A DNA stretch of 51,986 nt, from the NCBI GenBank assembly GCA_965662775.1, contig CBFIIW010000019.1, forward strand, positions 1 through 51,986, read 5' to 3'. The number at the start of each line of letters is the position of its first letter. The stretch's first letter is position 1. The translations under genes and the position numbers were made by a program. Below are positions 25,759 to 34,172 of the stretch, in pieces. Below the pieces are notes generated by a model. That model was not told the DNA's origin, did no database searches, and saw only the letters and a list, made by a program, of their open reading frames with translations. Source of the DNA: UBA7985 sp002690455 (GTDB taxonomy: Bacteria > Pseudomonadota > Alphaproteobacteria > UBA7985).

Positions 25759-26661
25759 TCATCCCTCGCTCTGGAGGTGCTCTGAGAGATCGACAATGTG
25801 TTCCGGCCGGATCCCACAACAGCCGCCGATGATCGCAGCGCCCTGGTCTCTCCAGCGTTGGCAGTGAGCGGTGAACCGCGCGGGTTCAATAGTATCATGA
25901 AAGAGCCATTCGCCCTCCTGAGACTTCTTACCCGAATGAGCATATACGCCTACCAATCTCGACCAATGCGCATTTACGATCTCTAGGCATTCGTCCACAT
26001 AGGCCGTATCCGTGTGCATTATTGAAACAAGGGGTACGTTTTGGCCGTTTAACGCCTTCAGCGCATCTTCCAATGGTTCACCATTCCAAAGCGCCATTAC
26101 GCCGCTATCATTCGGCGCACAACTGACACCGACCCATACAGGCAGTCCAGCCGTCTGGGCTGCTTTCAGCGTTGTTAGCATGCGATCGATATCGATCATC
26201 ATTTCGAGCATAACCAGATCGGCACCCGCTTGCGCCATTATGCGTGCTTGGCGTTCTACACTGTTCGCCAGATCTTGTAGCGGCGGAAGCTCATGCGTCC
26301 AGGACCAGTAGGAAATACCGCCTGCCACCAGCGCTTCCGGACGGTCACTGGCGTCTCTAGCTTCACAGGCCAAAACCACACCTTGGCGGTTATAGTCGTC
26401 AAAGCGTTCATCTTCCCCTGCATCGCGTAGCGCGTGCAATGTCGTAGCAAAGGTGTTGGATATTATTATTTCGGCGCCTGCATTGAGGTAGTCGCTATGG
26501 ATCGTGCGAACGATGTCGGGATGGCTAAGCGCCCCACCGCCGTTCCAGGCGTTATCAAGTTGCGGAATACCGCGACGCTCGCATTCTGTTCCCGTCCCGC
26601 CATCAATCAGAAGGCACGCGCCTGCCTGAAGTCGGTCCAAAAATTTGGCATAACGATCCAT
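25759..26661 (-). CDS. homocysteine S-methyltransferase family protein
   Basis: 300-residue TIM-barrel methyltransferase of the MmuM/BHMT group (PF02574). Seen: N-terminal LLIDGGTGTECERRGI, AEIIISNTFATT, and the three zinc cysteines: GVSCAPND and the terminal IIGGCCGIRPEHI. It transfers a methyl group from S-methylmethionine, betaine or a similar donor to homocysteine; the donor is not deducible. The start MDRYAKFL at 26661 has GGGG just upstream and drops six unconserved residues. Downstream of it there is no partner; upstream lies a hydrolase relic. Confidence 0.87.
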   Translation of the reverse strand: MDRYAKFLDRLQAGACLLIDGGTGTECERRGIPQLDNAWNGGGALSHPDIVRTIHSDYLNAGAEIIISNTFATTLHALRDAGEDERFDDYNRQGVVLACEARDASDRPEALVAGGISYWSWTHELPPLQDLANSVERQARIMAQAGADLVMLEMMIDIDRMLTTLKAAQTAGLPVWVGVSCAPNDSGVMALWNGEPLEDALKALNGQNVPLVSIMHTDTAYVDECLEIVNAHWSRLVGVYAHSGKKSQEGEWLFHDTIEPARFTAHCQRWRDQGAAIIGGCCGIRPEHIVDLSEHLQSEG

Positions 26662-26739
26662 AGTAACCCCGAAATACATTGCGATAATGTTGGTATCGAA
26701 CAGCGTGCAGTCGATCTTATGTAATATACCGCGCGTCTT

Positions 26740-27144
26740 TTGCCTTCGGGTCCTAATTCGTTTCTTGATTGGAAACTAGGCATTCTCCGACAAAAGGATC
26801 CGCAGTCGCGACCGCACAGCATCACAAAGGCTGCGGAAATAGCCGTCCCCCGGATTGATGCCGAAAACATGGAGGATTTTGGCGCTGCACGCTTTAAAGC
26901 CAATATCGAGGTACTGCGGTGGCAACCAGACTAGAGCAAAGCACCACGCAAATTCAGTGCCCCATCCTTGTTCGTGAGCGCACAGAACGACACTAGGACA
27001 CCACTTGCCAGTGTGAAGCAACTCACCGACGCTGTTCTTGGTCCTGTGTACATTGAGATACCGAACTGCAAGCACGCTAGTCCTGTCGAGCAGCCAAGAG
27101 CTTTAGCAGCCGTTACGTTAGAATGGTGGCGTTCGATCGGCTGA
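26740..27144 (+). pseudogene. alpha/beta hydrolase, 3' half only, with in-frame stop
   Basis: One reading frame from 26740 ends at TAG (26932-26934), then continues open to TGA at 27142-27144. The second part reads FSAPSLFVSAQNDTRTP followed by PVYIEIPNCKHASPVEQP and ends LEWWRSIG. This is the C-terminal third of an alpha/beta hydrolase, with the catalytic Asp (QND) and His (KHASPxEQP). The part before the stop looks like the cap region (ENMEDFGAARFKANIEVL). The nucleophile elbow (GxSxG) and N-terminal half are missing; the homocysteine methyltransferase start lies there instead. A decayed, truncated gene. Confidence 0.75.
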
Positions 27145-27328
27145 AGTGACCGTGTGTTTCAGTCTGCAAGGCTCAATTCAGATAGCCGGATTTTACATCA
27201 TCGCCAACGTGGAGCGCTTGACCGGTAAAATATCCTGCGAACACGCGCCAACTCGAAAGTGTCACATTCCACCGTTTCATATAGTTTTCTAGTGTACTTT
27301 CGTTAATTCATTGATTGAGGAAAATGAG

Positions 27329-27733
27329 ATGCTTGGAAATCATGTTGGCTCGATGAAGGGTCAGACTGAAGTTAAGGCTATCCCTAGTGATTACGGTATG
27401 CCTTCGCTCGAAACTACTGGTGCCGGTGAGGGTACTTTGCTGGGGCATCCAGTTCAGTTCATGGCTACCTATCAGGCGGAAATGCAGCCTGATGGTTCTT
27501 TCTATGGCGAATGCCCTAACTCCGGTGTGATCCTGTCACCGGTTGGTGCTGCGACCTATCGTGCCACTGGCGCAGGTCATCCTACTGAGGATGGTGGGTC
27601 GAAATTCCGAGGTGCAGTTTACTTCTCAAGCCATTCCGAAGCCTTTGCGGAACTAAACGGCAAAGCATGTGTTTACAGCTGGGATGTTGATGCCGAAGGC
27701 GTAGCGTCTTGGGAAATTCACGTCGTCGACTGA
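27329..27733 (+). CDS. conserved hypothetical protein, beta-rich
   Basis: 134-residue soluble protein, glycine-rich with alternating strands: GHPVQFMATYQAEMQPDGSF, GECPNSGVILSPVGAATYRAT, FRGAVYFSSHSEAFAELNGK, ACVYSWDVDAEGVASWEIHV. The pattern suggests a small beta-barrel of the DUF3224/allene-oxide-cyclase-like type, but I am not sure of the family. No signal peptide. The ATG at 27329 with GAGG 9 bp upstream is favoured over 27311. It is preceded by about 180 bp of empty sequence and no operon partner. Confidence 0.68.
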   Translation: MLGNHVGSMKGQTEVKAIPSDYGMPSLETTGAGEGTLLGHPVQFMATYQAEMQPDGSFYGECPNSGVILSPVGAATYRATGAGHPTEDGGSKFRGAVYFSSHSEAFAELNGKACVYSWDVDAEGVASWEIHVVD

Positions 27734-28104
27734 AGGCTCAAAACGGGTAGGGGCTACCGATTGCGCCAAGGCGCCGTTCAAAATTATGGTGGGGACTGCG
27801 TCATGGCGTGGTCCCTATTTCTGCGCGGAAGTTCGATGAGGCTGCGCCCCCTCATTTGGCAAACACACAAACGCCCGCAGTCATTGTTCCAACACCATCC
27901 AATATAGCAGCGTACAGGGAAGAGCCTTGCGTCCCCCGTGCGCAAGCTTGGTGACTGCAAGGTCATGCGCAGTCAGTCCCGTTGGTCAGCGCACTCGGTT
28001 GAAGCAATTGAGGAAGCACTGCATGTTTGCGAGACGGGGAGGTGGTCGACCTCCCATGCGTTTCCCGCCATCATAGTGGCTGTCTCCGAGCTTCGGATGT
28101 GGCC
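27734..28104. other. 371-bp gap, no gene; perfect short hairpin at 28037-28055
   Basis: GGGAGGT (28037-28043) and ACCTCCC (28049-28055) form a perfect 7-bp stem with a 5-nt loop, without T-run, 50 bp past the end of the permease gene. Nothing else recognised on either strand. Confidence 0.4.
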
Positions 28105-29151
28105 CTAGCGCAAAAGTGTGATAGCGGCAGAAAAGATGAGGCCGCTCAGGATTGCGCCCGAAATGCCGAACAAAATGTATGCGGTGAAGACTTCCCGTTT
28201 AACCATGGACCAAACCGCAGCCATAGCCGGAATAGAGCTGATGCCGCCCGAGATCATGAATGCCATCGCCGCGCCAGCACCCATGCCTTGTGCCGTTAAT
28301 CCCGCCAGCATGGGTGGGGCGACGTATGAATTGAGATAGGCTGGCATGCCGACCACGGCAGCAATTACGATAGGCTGCAGGCCATTGCCGCCGACAACGC
28401 GGGCAATGAGATCGGCCGGAACGTAGTTGATCATTAACCCCTCCAGCACGTAGGCCAGTGCAAGCCATTTGATCAAAAACACAGCGTTGCTCAGCATTTC
28501 CGTTTGGAACGTCTGGCGGCGGCGTGACTCTGACCAAAAACGCCATACCGGCTTTCCCGATAGTGGCGATGGCCCACAGCCACAGCTCGCCGTCGCGCCT
28601 GTCCTGAGTGCATTGGGAAAAAAGCCAGCCTGCATCAGAAATTTGACGGAAAAACCGCCCAGCAAACCAACCATCACAGCGAAGACCGCCTTGCCAACCG
28701 CATAGTGCCATCCGAGTGCGCCGGCGGTGATCAAAAGTGTGGGTGGGTCAATCAGCGGCGAGGATAGCCAAAATGCCATTACCGATGCCAGAGGAGCGCC
28801 CAAAGCCAGCAGGGCCGAAATGAAGGGTATGACTTCACAGGAACAAAATGGAGCCAGTCCGCCAAAGAATGCTGCCATAACAATCATGCGGTTTTGATTG
28901 CCCTTAAAGACGCGGGCGATACTGGTTTCGGCCCCAGCCGCCTTCAAACTGGCGATCAATAGCACGGCGAATGCGATGTAAGGGACCGTACCGATGAAGG
29001 CGGTGACTGCTTTTCTCACGACCGGCTCAAAACTTGCCTGGTCGAAAAGCAGCACCAGCATTGGCGCTAGAACTACGATCGTCCAGGGACTCATCACCCT
29101 CTGCATGAATGATCCGGGGCGTGGAGCGTTCCAGAACTCTGCTCTGAACAT
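28105..29151 (-). CDS. ArsP/DUF318-type permease (UPF0718)
   Basis: 348-residue polytopic membrane protein of the DUF318 permease family (ArsP_1). Seen: ten or so hydrophobic segments in two repeats, the first centred on FCSCEVIPFISALLALGAPL followed by SPLIDPPTLL, the second on YVAPPMLAGLTAQGMGAGAA; between them a cytoplasmic loop with CGCGPS. Characterised ArsP exports trivalent organoarsenicals; other members are linked to metal or thiol homeostasis. It lies 11 bp downstream of the ArsR-type gene in one operon, so export of a toxic metal, metalloid or reactive sulfur species is likely. The cysteines of SCE are candidate ligands. Confidence 0.85.
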   Translation of the reverse strand: MFRAEFWNAPRPGSFMQRVMSPWTIVVLAPMLVLLFDQASFEPVVRKAVTAFIGTVPYIAFAVLLIASLKAAGAETSIARVFKGNQNRMIVMAAFFGGLAPFCSCEVIPFISALLALGAPLASVMAFWLSSPLIDPPTLLITAGALGWHYAVGKAVFAVMVGLLGGFSVKFLMQAGFFPNALRTGATASCGCGPSPLSGKPVWRFWSESRRRQTFQTEMLSNAVFLIKWLALAYVLEGLMINYVPADLIARVVGGNGLQPIVIAAVVGMPAYLNSYVAPPMLAGLTAQGMGAGAAMAFMISGGISSIPAMAAVWSMVKREVFTAYILFGISGAILSGLIFSAAITLLR

Positions 29152-29162
29152 GGTTTTAGGTC

Positions 29163-29453
29163 CTACTCATTGTCGACGCAGCATTCGGAAAGAATGAATG
29201 CGGCTAATTCTTCAAGGCGGTCAAAACAAGCCTGATTCAGGGTGAGGCGCCCGACGCGACTCTGCTCGATAACCCCGCCATCACAGAGCACCTTCAAGTG
29301 ATGAGCGAGGGTTGAAGCTGCAATTCCAGTTCGTTGCTGTATTTCGTTTACCCTCAAGCCTTGGGGTCCAACGCGCACAAGAGTACGCAACACCTTAAGC
29401 CGGGAAGCAGAGCCAAGAGCCGAAAAGGCTGAAGCGGCTTCAGTCGAATGCAT
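29163..29453 (-). CDS. ArsR-family winged-helix repressor
   Basis: 96-residue winged-helix repressor: ALGSASRLKVLRTLVRVGPQG, recognition region TGIAASTLAHHLKVLCDGGV and wing EQSRVGRLTLNQACFDRL. The usual ArsR helix-3 CxC/CVC metal motif is replaced by STLAHHLKVLC with a single Cys; another Cys lies in the C-terminal helix (ACFDRL) and the tail ends ECCVDNE. A vicinal Cys-Cys tail with one or two further cysteines could sense arsenite, polysulfide or oxidants. It leads the operon with the permease; a perfect 6-6-6 palindrome 22 bp upstream is its probable operator. Confidence 0.87.
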   Translation of the reverse strand: MHSTEAASAFSALGSASRLKVLRTLVRVGPQGLRVNEIQQRTGIAASTLAHHLKVLCDGGVIEQSRVGRLTLNQACFDRLEELAAFILSECCVDNE

Positions 29454-29879
29454 GAGAGCCTCAAAAGAACTAAAAAACTAGTTTAATAGTTTCAGAGGAT
29501 CACGTCAATGCGTTTGGATAGAATCCCTGTCCAGCAGGAAGAAAAGGCGGTGCGTCGTTTCAAATCTGCCTGCATGAATGCCGGCAAATGAGGGGTGCCC
29601 GATGGTGCCTGGATCTTTGACGGGGTCCAAGCGATCGACCTGGTTGGGTCGCGACACCGTCGCAGTGGCGGGGGAGCCGAATGGCTGTTACCAATATTTA
29701 TTGCAGTTGTATCAGTGGTTTGAAGAGAACTAACGTCCCTACAGCGCGTTGACCTAGAGGTGTCCACCGCGTCCACGGAATAGAGGAATAGTTGCCGACC
29801 GCGGTATTTAGCGAGATGGTCGGTCTGTACGGGACGTAAAGGTGAACTAACCGACACTCTGGGCAATTAGGAGAAAACC
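29454..29879. other. 426-bp gap with the arsR operator, otherwise empty
   Basis: Apart from the operator, no gene is supported. A 27-codon plus-strand frame at 29508 has a weak AGAGG ahead, and a long minus-strand frame (29492-29866) is rich in Arg/Ser/Thr and has no family match; both are discounted. The last 15 bp provide the AGGAG of the methyltransferase gene. Confidence 0.4.
29475..29492. promoter_or_regulatory. ArsR-type operator upstream of the ArsR-permease operon
   Basis: AAACTA-GTTTAA-TAGTTT: a perfect 6-bp inverted repeat with 6-bp spacer, 22 bp upstream of the repressor's ATG. Size, AT-richness and position fit an autoregulatory ArsR/SmtB site that would overlap the promoter. Confidence 0.7.
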
Positions 29880-30941
29880 ATGTCTCTCAAGGTCGACAAA
29901 TCCAAACTCCGGGCCTTGCAATGGGCCATCATGGAAAGTGTCTCCGCATGTGCGATCCTGCCTCTCATGCAGATCGGCGATGAGCTAGGGCTCTTTGCCA
30001 CACTGGCGAAGGTCGGTCCGTGCACGAGCAAAAACTTTGCTCAGGCCGCAGGTATCGATGAGCGCTACGCCCGAGAATGGCTCTATGCCCTATGCGCGGC
30101 TGGGTACTGCAGCCACGATGAAGATTTTGAAACCTTTCACCTTAGCGCCGAACAGCAAGCGGTGTTTGCCGATGAGGATAGCAAGGCTCTGATGATTGGC
30201 GCGTTTGATATTCTAGTCGGGAATGTCCACGGCATCAGCGCCATCGCCAAAGCCTTCAAGACGGGTGAAGGTGTTGACTACGGAGACTTTCATCCTTGCG
30301 TCTTCCAGGGCACGGCGCGTTTTTTCAAACCGTCCTACAAATCCAATCTGCTTGAAAAATGGTTGCCAAAGATCCCGGTAGCTACGGAAAAGTTGGAAAA
30401 GGGCGGAAAGCTTTGTGATGTTGGATGCGGCAAAGGGCTTTCGACCCTTCTGCTAGCCGAACATTACCTGGAAGCCAGCTTTGTCGGTATCGATATCCAT
30501 GAACCCTCTATCGACGAAGCTAATGAGGAAGCCCGCCGCGCCGGGTTGAGCGATCGGCTCTGCTACGACACCGCAGACGCTGAGAGCTATGGTGGCAGAT
30601 ACGACGTCATCACCTTTTTCGACTGCTTGCACGATATGGGTGATCCTCTGGGGGCCGCAAAATATGCGCGGTCGAGACTGCATGAAGGAGGTGTGTTGAT
30701 TCTCATTGAGCCCAGCGCCGCAGATCACCCGCGTGACAACATGTCGGTTATTGGGCAGATGTACTACTCGTTTTCGACCATGGGCTGCGTGCCGACGTCC
30801 AAAAGCCAGAAAGTTGGCCTTGCGCTTGGGGCACAAGCCGGTCCGCAACGCTTGAGTGACATCATGCGCGAAGCAGGTTTCCGCGATACCGAGGTCGTAT
30901 TCAAGAATGCAACTAACATGGTGCTGGTGTGCACTGCCTAA
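29880..30941 (+). CDS. class I SAM-dependent methyltransferase with winged-helix N-terminus
   Basis: 353-residue methyltransferase. Residues about 1-95 form a winged-helix dimerisation-type domain (LGLFATLAKVGPCTSKNFA, EWLYALCAAGYCS); residues about 170-350 the Rossmann methyltransferase core, with motif I LCDVGCGKGLSTLLLAEHY, motif II acidic residue in VGIDIHEPSID, and motif IV VITFFDCLHDMGDP. It resembles the Rv2258c-like group of putative methyltransferases found in many actinobacteria and proteobacteria. Substrate unknown. AGGAG precedes the ATG, and a terminator follows, so it is a single-gene unit. Confidence 0.85.
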   Translation: MSLKVDKSKLRALQWAIMESVSACAILPLMQIGDELGLFATLAKVGPCTSKNFAQAAGIDERYAREWLYALCAAGYCSHDEDFETFHLSAEQQAVFADEDSKALMIGAFDILVGNVHGISAIAKAFKTGEGVDYGDFHPCVFQGTARFFKPSYKSNLLEKWLPKIPVATEKLEKGGKLCDVGCGKGLSTLLLAEHYLEASFVGIDIHEPSIDEANEEARRAGLSDRLCYDTADAESYGGRYDVITFFDCLHDMGDPLGAAKYARSRLHEGGVLILIEPSAADHPRDNMSVIGQMYYSFSTMGCVPTSKSQKVGLALGAQAGPQRLSDIMREAGFRDTEVVFKNATNMVLVCTA

Positions 30942-30996
30942 TGTAGTAATTTTTACGAAATCGTGGCGCCAACCCCGCATCCAAAATTAGAAACTA

Positions 30997-31027
30997 CCCC
31001 GGTGTTTTGCGAGCCGGGGGCCTTTTT
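30997..31027 (+). terminator. intrinsic terminator after the methyltransferase gene
   Basis: CCCCGG (30997-31002) pairs with CCGGGG (31014-31019) across an 11-nt loop, followed by a run of five T. It lies 56 bp after the stop codon, between convergent genes. Confidence 0.7.
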
Positions 31028-31093
31028 GTATTGGAACAAAAGAGCGAGATACCCAATGCAACGACATAGGAATATGTCGCTCTAAACGCATCG

Positions 31094-32221
31094 TTATAGG
31101 GGCTGAGGCTCAGCAACAATTCCGCCGAGGGTTGGTGCCAAAACGCCTGTTGTATCCGGGTAACTTAGGGGCAATTTCCGCTGACTTCTCGCGGCAAGAA
31201 AGGCAAAGCATTCAGCCTCTATCGCGTCACCTCGCCAACCCAAATGGTCTGCGTCAATGATCTCGACCTGGGAGCGCCGACTGATCTCCTCGATCAGCGT
31301 TTTATTGTGTCGGCCACCGCCCGATACAATCAGCTGGCTTGGACGCGCTGGAAGGCGCGCGAGGCCAGCCGCCGCTGCAGCAGCGCTGAAAGCGGTCAAA
31401 AGTGCTGCACCGTCCTCGGCTGAGCAACCGGCCGCCATGTCTGCTGAAAAGTCGAAGCGATCCAACGATTTTGGAAAGGGCGCCAACATGTATGGGTGGT
31501 CCAGTAGGTTTGTGAGCCGAGCTTCGTCCACCAAACCCTTAGCCGCCAAAGCCCCATCGAGGTCCATGTCGCCCAACCCGAGTGCCTTTACCCAGTCGTT
31601 GATTGGAGCATTCGCTGGACCTGTATCGAAGGCAATCAGGCGTCCATCTGCGCTTTGCCAGCTCAGGTTGGCGACACCGCCTAGGTTAAGCACAGCCGTA
31701 TCCTCGCCCGCACCGGCCCGGTCCAGTAGAGCGCCATGGTAAGCGGCGCAGAGTGGAGCGCCCTGGCCACCAGCCGCTATATCGGCGCTGCGAAAGTCAT
31801 AGACGACTGGAATACCGAGTTGATCCGCCATCAACTGGCCATCACCCAACTGGCGCGATTTACCTATTGAACCTATTGAGGGAGCCCGATGGAGAACGGT
31901 CTGCCCATGGAAGCCAACCGAAGCGATATCCAATAGGTTCAGCCCGGCTCGGTCAGCAATCAGTCTCACGGCGTCAGCCTGGGCCAGTGTCAACGCACGC
32001 TCTGCCTCGGCGAAGATAGCTGGTTCGGGTCCATCAAAGTTCCAATCCCGGGCCGCCCCCAGCGCATGCTGTAAGAGCGTATTTACCTCAGGTGCGTAGG
32101 GTACAAGATCAAAGGGGCCAAACTCTGCGATCCGCTCGCCGTCTGTTCGCAGGAGTGCCACGTCAATCTGACCGTCCAGGACGGTTCCAGTCATCAAGCC
32201 GGCGTGCCAAAACAGGGTCAT
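31094..32221 (-). CDS. anmK: anhydro-N-acetylmuramic acid kinase
   Basis: 375-residue ASKHA kinase that opens the 1,6-anhydro ring of anhydroMurNAc and phosphorylates it to MurNAc-6-phosphate, in peptidoglycan recycling. Seen: GLMTGTVLDGQIDVALL (family GLMSGTSLDG), GFHGQTVLHRAP, YDFRSADIAAGGQGAPLCAAYH, FDTGPANAPINDW, and a C-terminal LIVSGGGRHNKTLIEEI. Length is normal (about 370). Its ATG overlaps the stop of the serine-hydrolase gene (ATGA, 32218-32221), so it is last in the minus-strand operon OppD, OppF, hydrolase, AnmK. Its product is the substrate of MurQ, encoded at 38724. Confidence 0.93.
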   Translation of the reverse strand: MTLFWHAGLMTGTVLDGQIDVALLRTDGERIAEFGPFDLVPYAPEVNTLLQHALGAARDWNFDGPEPAIFAEAERALTLAQADAVRLIADRAGLNLLDIASVGFHGQTVLHRAPSIGSIGKSRQLGDGQLMADQLGIPVVYDFRSADIAAGGQGAPLCAAYHGALLDRAGAGEDTAVLNLGGVANLSWQSADGRLIAFDTGPANAPINDWVKALGLGDMDLDGALAAKGLVDEARLTNLLDHPYMLAPFPKSLDRFDFSADMAAGCSAEDGAALLTAFSAAAAAAGLARLPARPSQLIVSGGGRHNKTLIEEISRRSQVEIIDADHLGWRGDAIEAECFAFLAARSQRKLPLSYPDTTGVLAPTLGGIVAEPQPL

Positions 32222-33237
32222 TCCAAGTCTCCTTTGGCTGCTCCGACTATATCACCGACATCAGTCCTGAGCTTGCCGATACCGGTTTCGACATGGCGTG
32301 AGGGGTGCACCCGGTTGGTGAGTATTGACCACGCAAGGCCCTGTTCAAAGTCGATCCACAGGCCTGTTCCGGTGAATCCGGTGTGACCAATTGAATTCTC
32401 ACTGCAGGTTCGGCCGCCACTCCACCCGGGGTGAGAGCGTTCCCACCCGTGGGTTCGGGTATCGCTAATCGCCGTCTTGATCAGAGCGACCGATCGGCGA
32501 ACTGCTTTATGCCCCGCTAGTAGATCGTGAGCGAAATCAAGGATAGAGTCGATCTGTCCAAACAAGCCCGCATGACCGGCACCACCGAGAGCAAAGGCAT
32601 TCTCGTCGTGTACCGTGCCGCGCATCATCTGGGATCGCCAAGTACAAAATTCTGTTGAAGCACATCGATCCGGCGGTGGTGAAAAGCTGAAGCCCCAGCC
32701 TGCTTGCATTGAACCCACCGGTTGTCCTCGCAGCCGCTCGAGAGCCAGCCCGAGGAGAATAAAATTGATGTCAGAATAGACGGCTGGACCTTGAACCCAT
32801 TCTCGCTGGAGAATGAAAGCACGGAGGGTCTGTGGATCTTGTCCATAAGTATAGAGGGGGGCGACGGCTGGGAATGGCGTTTGATGACCGAGGCATTGTC
32901 GGAATGTCACCTGTCGTTCCCAACAGTCAGCGTCGTACTGGCGAAAGTCTGGCAATAGCGTCGTGATAGGTGCGTCAAGGTCCAGGTCTCCATCGGCAGC
33001 GGCTTCAAGAATTTGCGTCGTGGTGAAAATGACTTTGGTCAGAGATGCTAGATCGAACCAGGTTTCGCGGCCCAAGGCCTCGGGCTGGGGACGAACCTGA
33101 CTCCATCCTCCGTATTCAACGTGACGAGTGCCGTCTGCGTGGACAACGCCCACCAAAGCGCCGGGTATCGATCTGGCTGCGATTGCAGCTGCGGCAGGTT
33201 CGAAGGCCCGACGAGTCAGGTTGCGTACAAATGACAT
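32218..33237 (-). CDS. beta-lactamase-fold serine hydrolase of the muropeptide locus
   Basis: 339-residue class C beta-lactamase/DD-peptidase-like serine hydrolase. Seen: SxxK as S65-L-T-K68 in DLASLTKV, the YxN-position motif YSD in VYSDINFILL, and HTG in IGHTGFTGTGLW. It has no signal peptide, so it is probably cytoplasmic. The start at 33237 lies 22 bp inside the upstream ATPase gene, so expression is by coupling. A homologous beta-lactamase-like gene (ybbE/amlB) sits in the Bacillus murQ operon, so this pairing is not accidental. A role in trimming imported muropeptides (peptide or amide bond) is inferred. The active-site residues are all present. Confidence 0.83.
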   Translation of the reverse strand: MSFVRNLTRRAFEPAAAAIAARSIPGALVGVVHADGTRHVEYGGWSQVRPQPEALGRETWFDLASLTKVIFTTTQILEAAADGDLDLDAPITTLLPDFRQYDADCWERQVTFRQCLGHQTPFPAVAPLYTYGQDPQTLRAFILQREWVQGPAVYSDINFILLGLALERLRGQPVGSMQAGWGFSFSPPPDRCASTEFCTWRSQMMRGTVHDENAFALGGAGHAGLFGQIDSILDFAHDLLAGHKAVRRSVALIKTAISDTRTHGWERSHPGWSGGRTCSENSIGHTGFTGTGLWIDFEQGLAWSILTNRVHPSRHVETGIGKLRTDVGDIVGAAKGDLE

Positions 33238-34172
33238 GCAGTTTCGACGCCCTGGGCGTCGCCGTTGACGGGCAGGAGTTCTGGGCGCGTCATGCGACAC
33301 AGTGATGTGGCTTGAGGACAGCGGTTGCTGAAGGTGCAACCCGGAGGTGGATTGGACGGATCGGGGGGCTCGCCGGAGATGATGGCCTTTGCTTTGTGCC
33401 GGGAAAGGCTGATTTCCGGCACAGATGAGAGCAACGCCTGGGTATACGGGTGCTGCGGCTTGCTCATCACTTGAAGCGCTGGGCCGATTTCGACAATCCG
33501 CCCGAGATACATCACCGCGATCCGATCGCTTATATGTCTGATCACCGATAGGTCATGGCTGATGAAAATGATGGACATTCCGAGTTTGACGCGAAGTTCG
33601 GCGATCAAATTAAGGATCTGCGATTGGATCGAAACATCCAGCGCAGACACCGACTCATCTGCAACGATCAGTTTTGGATCGAGCGCGAGTGCCCGCGCAA
33701 TCGCAATTCGCTGACGTTGACCCCCGGAGAATTCATGGGGGAAGCGATTTGAGGAGTCTTCAGGCAAGCCAACGAGATTCAGTAGTGATGCTACACGATC
33801 CCTTCGCTCCGAATGGGAGCCTATGCCGTGGACCAACAGAGGCTCGCCAACCACTGTACCGATTTTATGGCGCGGGTTTAGGGACCCGAAGGGGTCCTGA
33901 AAGATAATCTGAAGGTCTCGTCGAGTTTGCTTGAGCTCTGCTTTCGTTGCCGAAACAAGGTCCAAACCTCCATACATGACCTTGCCAGAGTCTGGTTCGA
34001 TCAGCCGCAAGATCGCGTGCCCCAGGGTCGTCTTCCCACAACCTGATTCACCCACAACGCCAAGGACCTCTCCGGCGTGAACTGAGAAGGATACATCGCT
34101 GACGGCCTGCACCCGTGCACCGTTTGCCCCTGAAAAGGTCTTGGTAAGATTGTGGACGGAAAGCAGGCTCAT
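33216..34172 (-). CDS. oligopeptide/dipeptide ABC transporter ATPase, OppF/DppF type
   Basis: 318-residue ATPase: Walker A GESGCGKTTLGHA, Q-loop, signature EFSGGQRQRIAIARAL, Walker B LIVADESVSALD, H-loop FISHD, and the C-terminal OppF-type Cys cluster (CTFSNRCPQATSLC, later ETACHLYAT), which in this family can bind an Fe-S cluster. Its ATG shares ATGA with the OppD-type stop (34169-34172), fixing the start at 34172. With the other ATPase, the two permeases and the binding protein across the divergent promoter it makes a full importer. Confidence 0.92.
   Translation of the reverse strand: MSLLSVHNLTKTFSGANGARVQAVSDVSFSVHAGEVLGVVGESGCGKTTLGHAILRLIEPDSGKVMYGGLDLVSATKAELKQTRRDLQIIFQDPFGSLNPRHKIGTVVGEPLLVHGIGSHSERRDRVASLLNLVGLPEDSSNRFPHEFSGGQRQRIAIARALALDPKLIVADESVSALDVSIQSQILNLIAELRVKLGMSIIFISHDLSVIRHISDRIAVMYLGRIVEIGPALQVMSKPQHPYTQALLSSVPEISLSRHKAKAIISGEPPDPSNPPPGCTFSNRCPQATSLCRMTRPELLPVNGDAQGVETACHLYAT

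Noticed and set aside
26662..26760. SAM-type riboswitch upstream of the homocysteine methyltransferase
   Set aside because: I looked for SAM-II-like core sequences on the minus strand and found none; the leader is short and mostly hydrolase relic.
29492..29866. 124-codon minus-strand open frame before the methyltransferase
   Set aside because: Arg/Ser/Thr-rich, no recognisable domain, and it overlaps the arsR operator edge.
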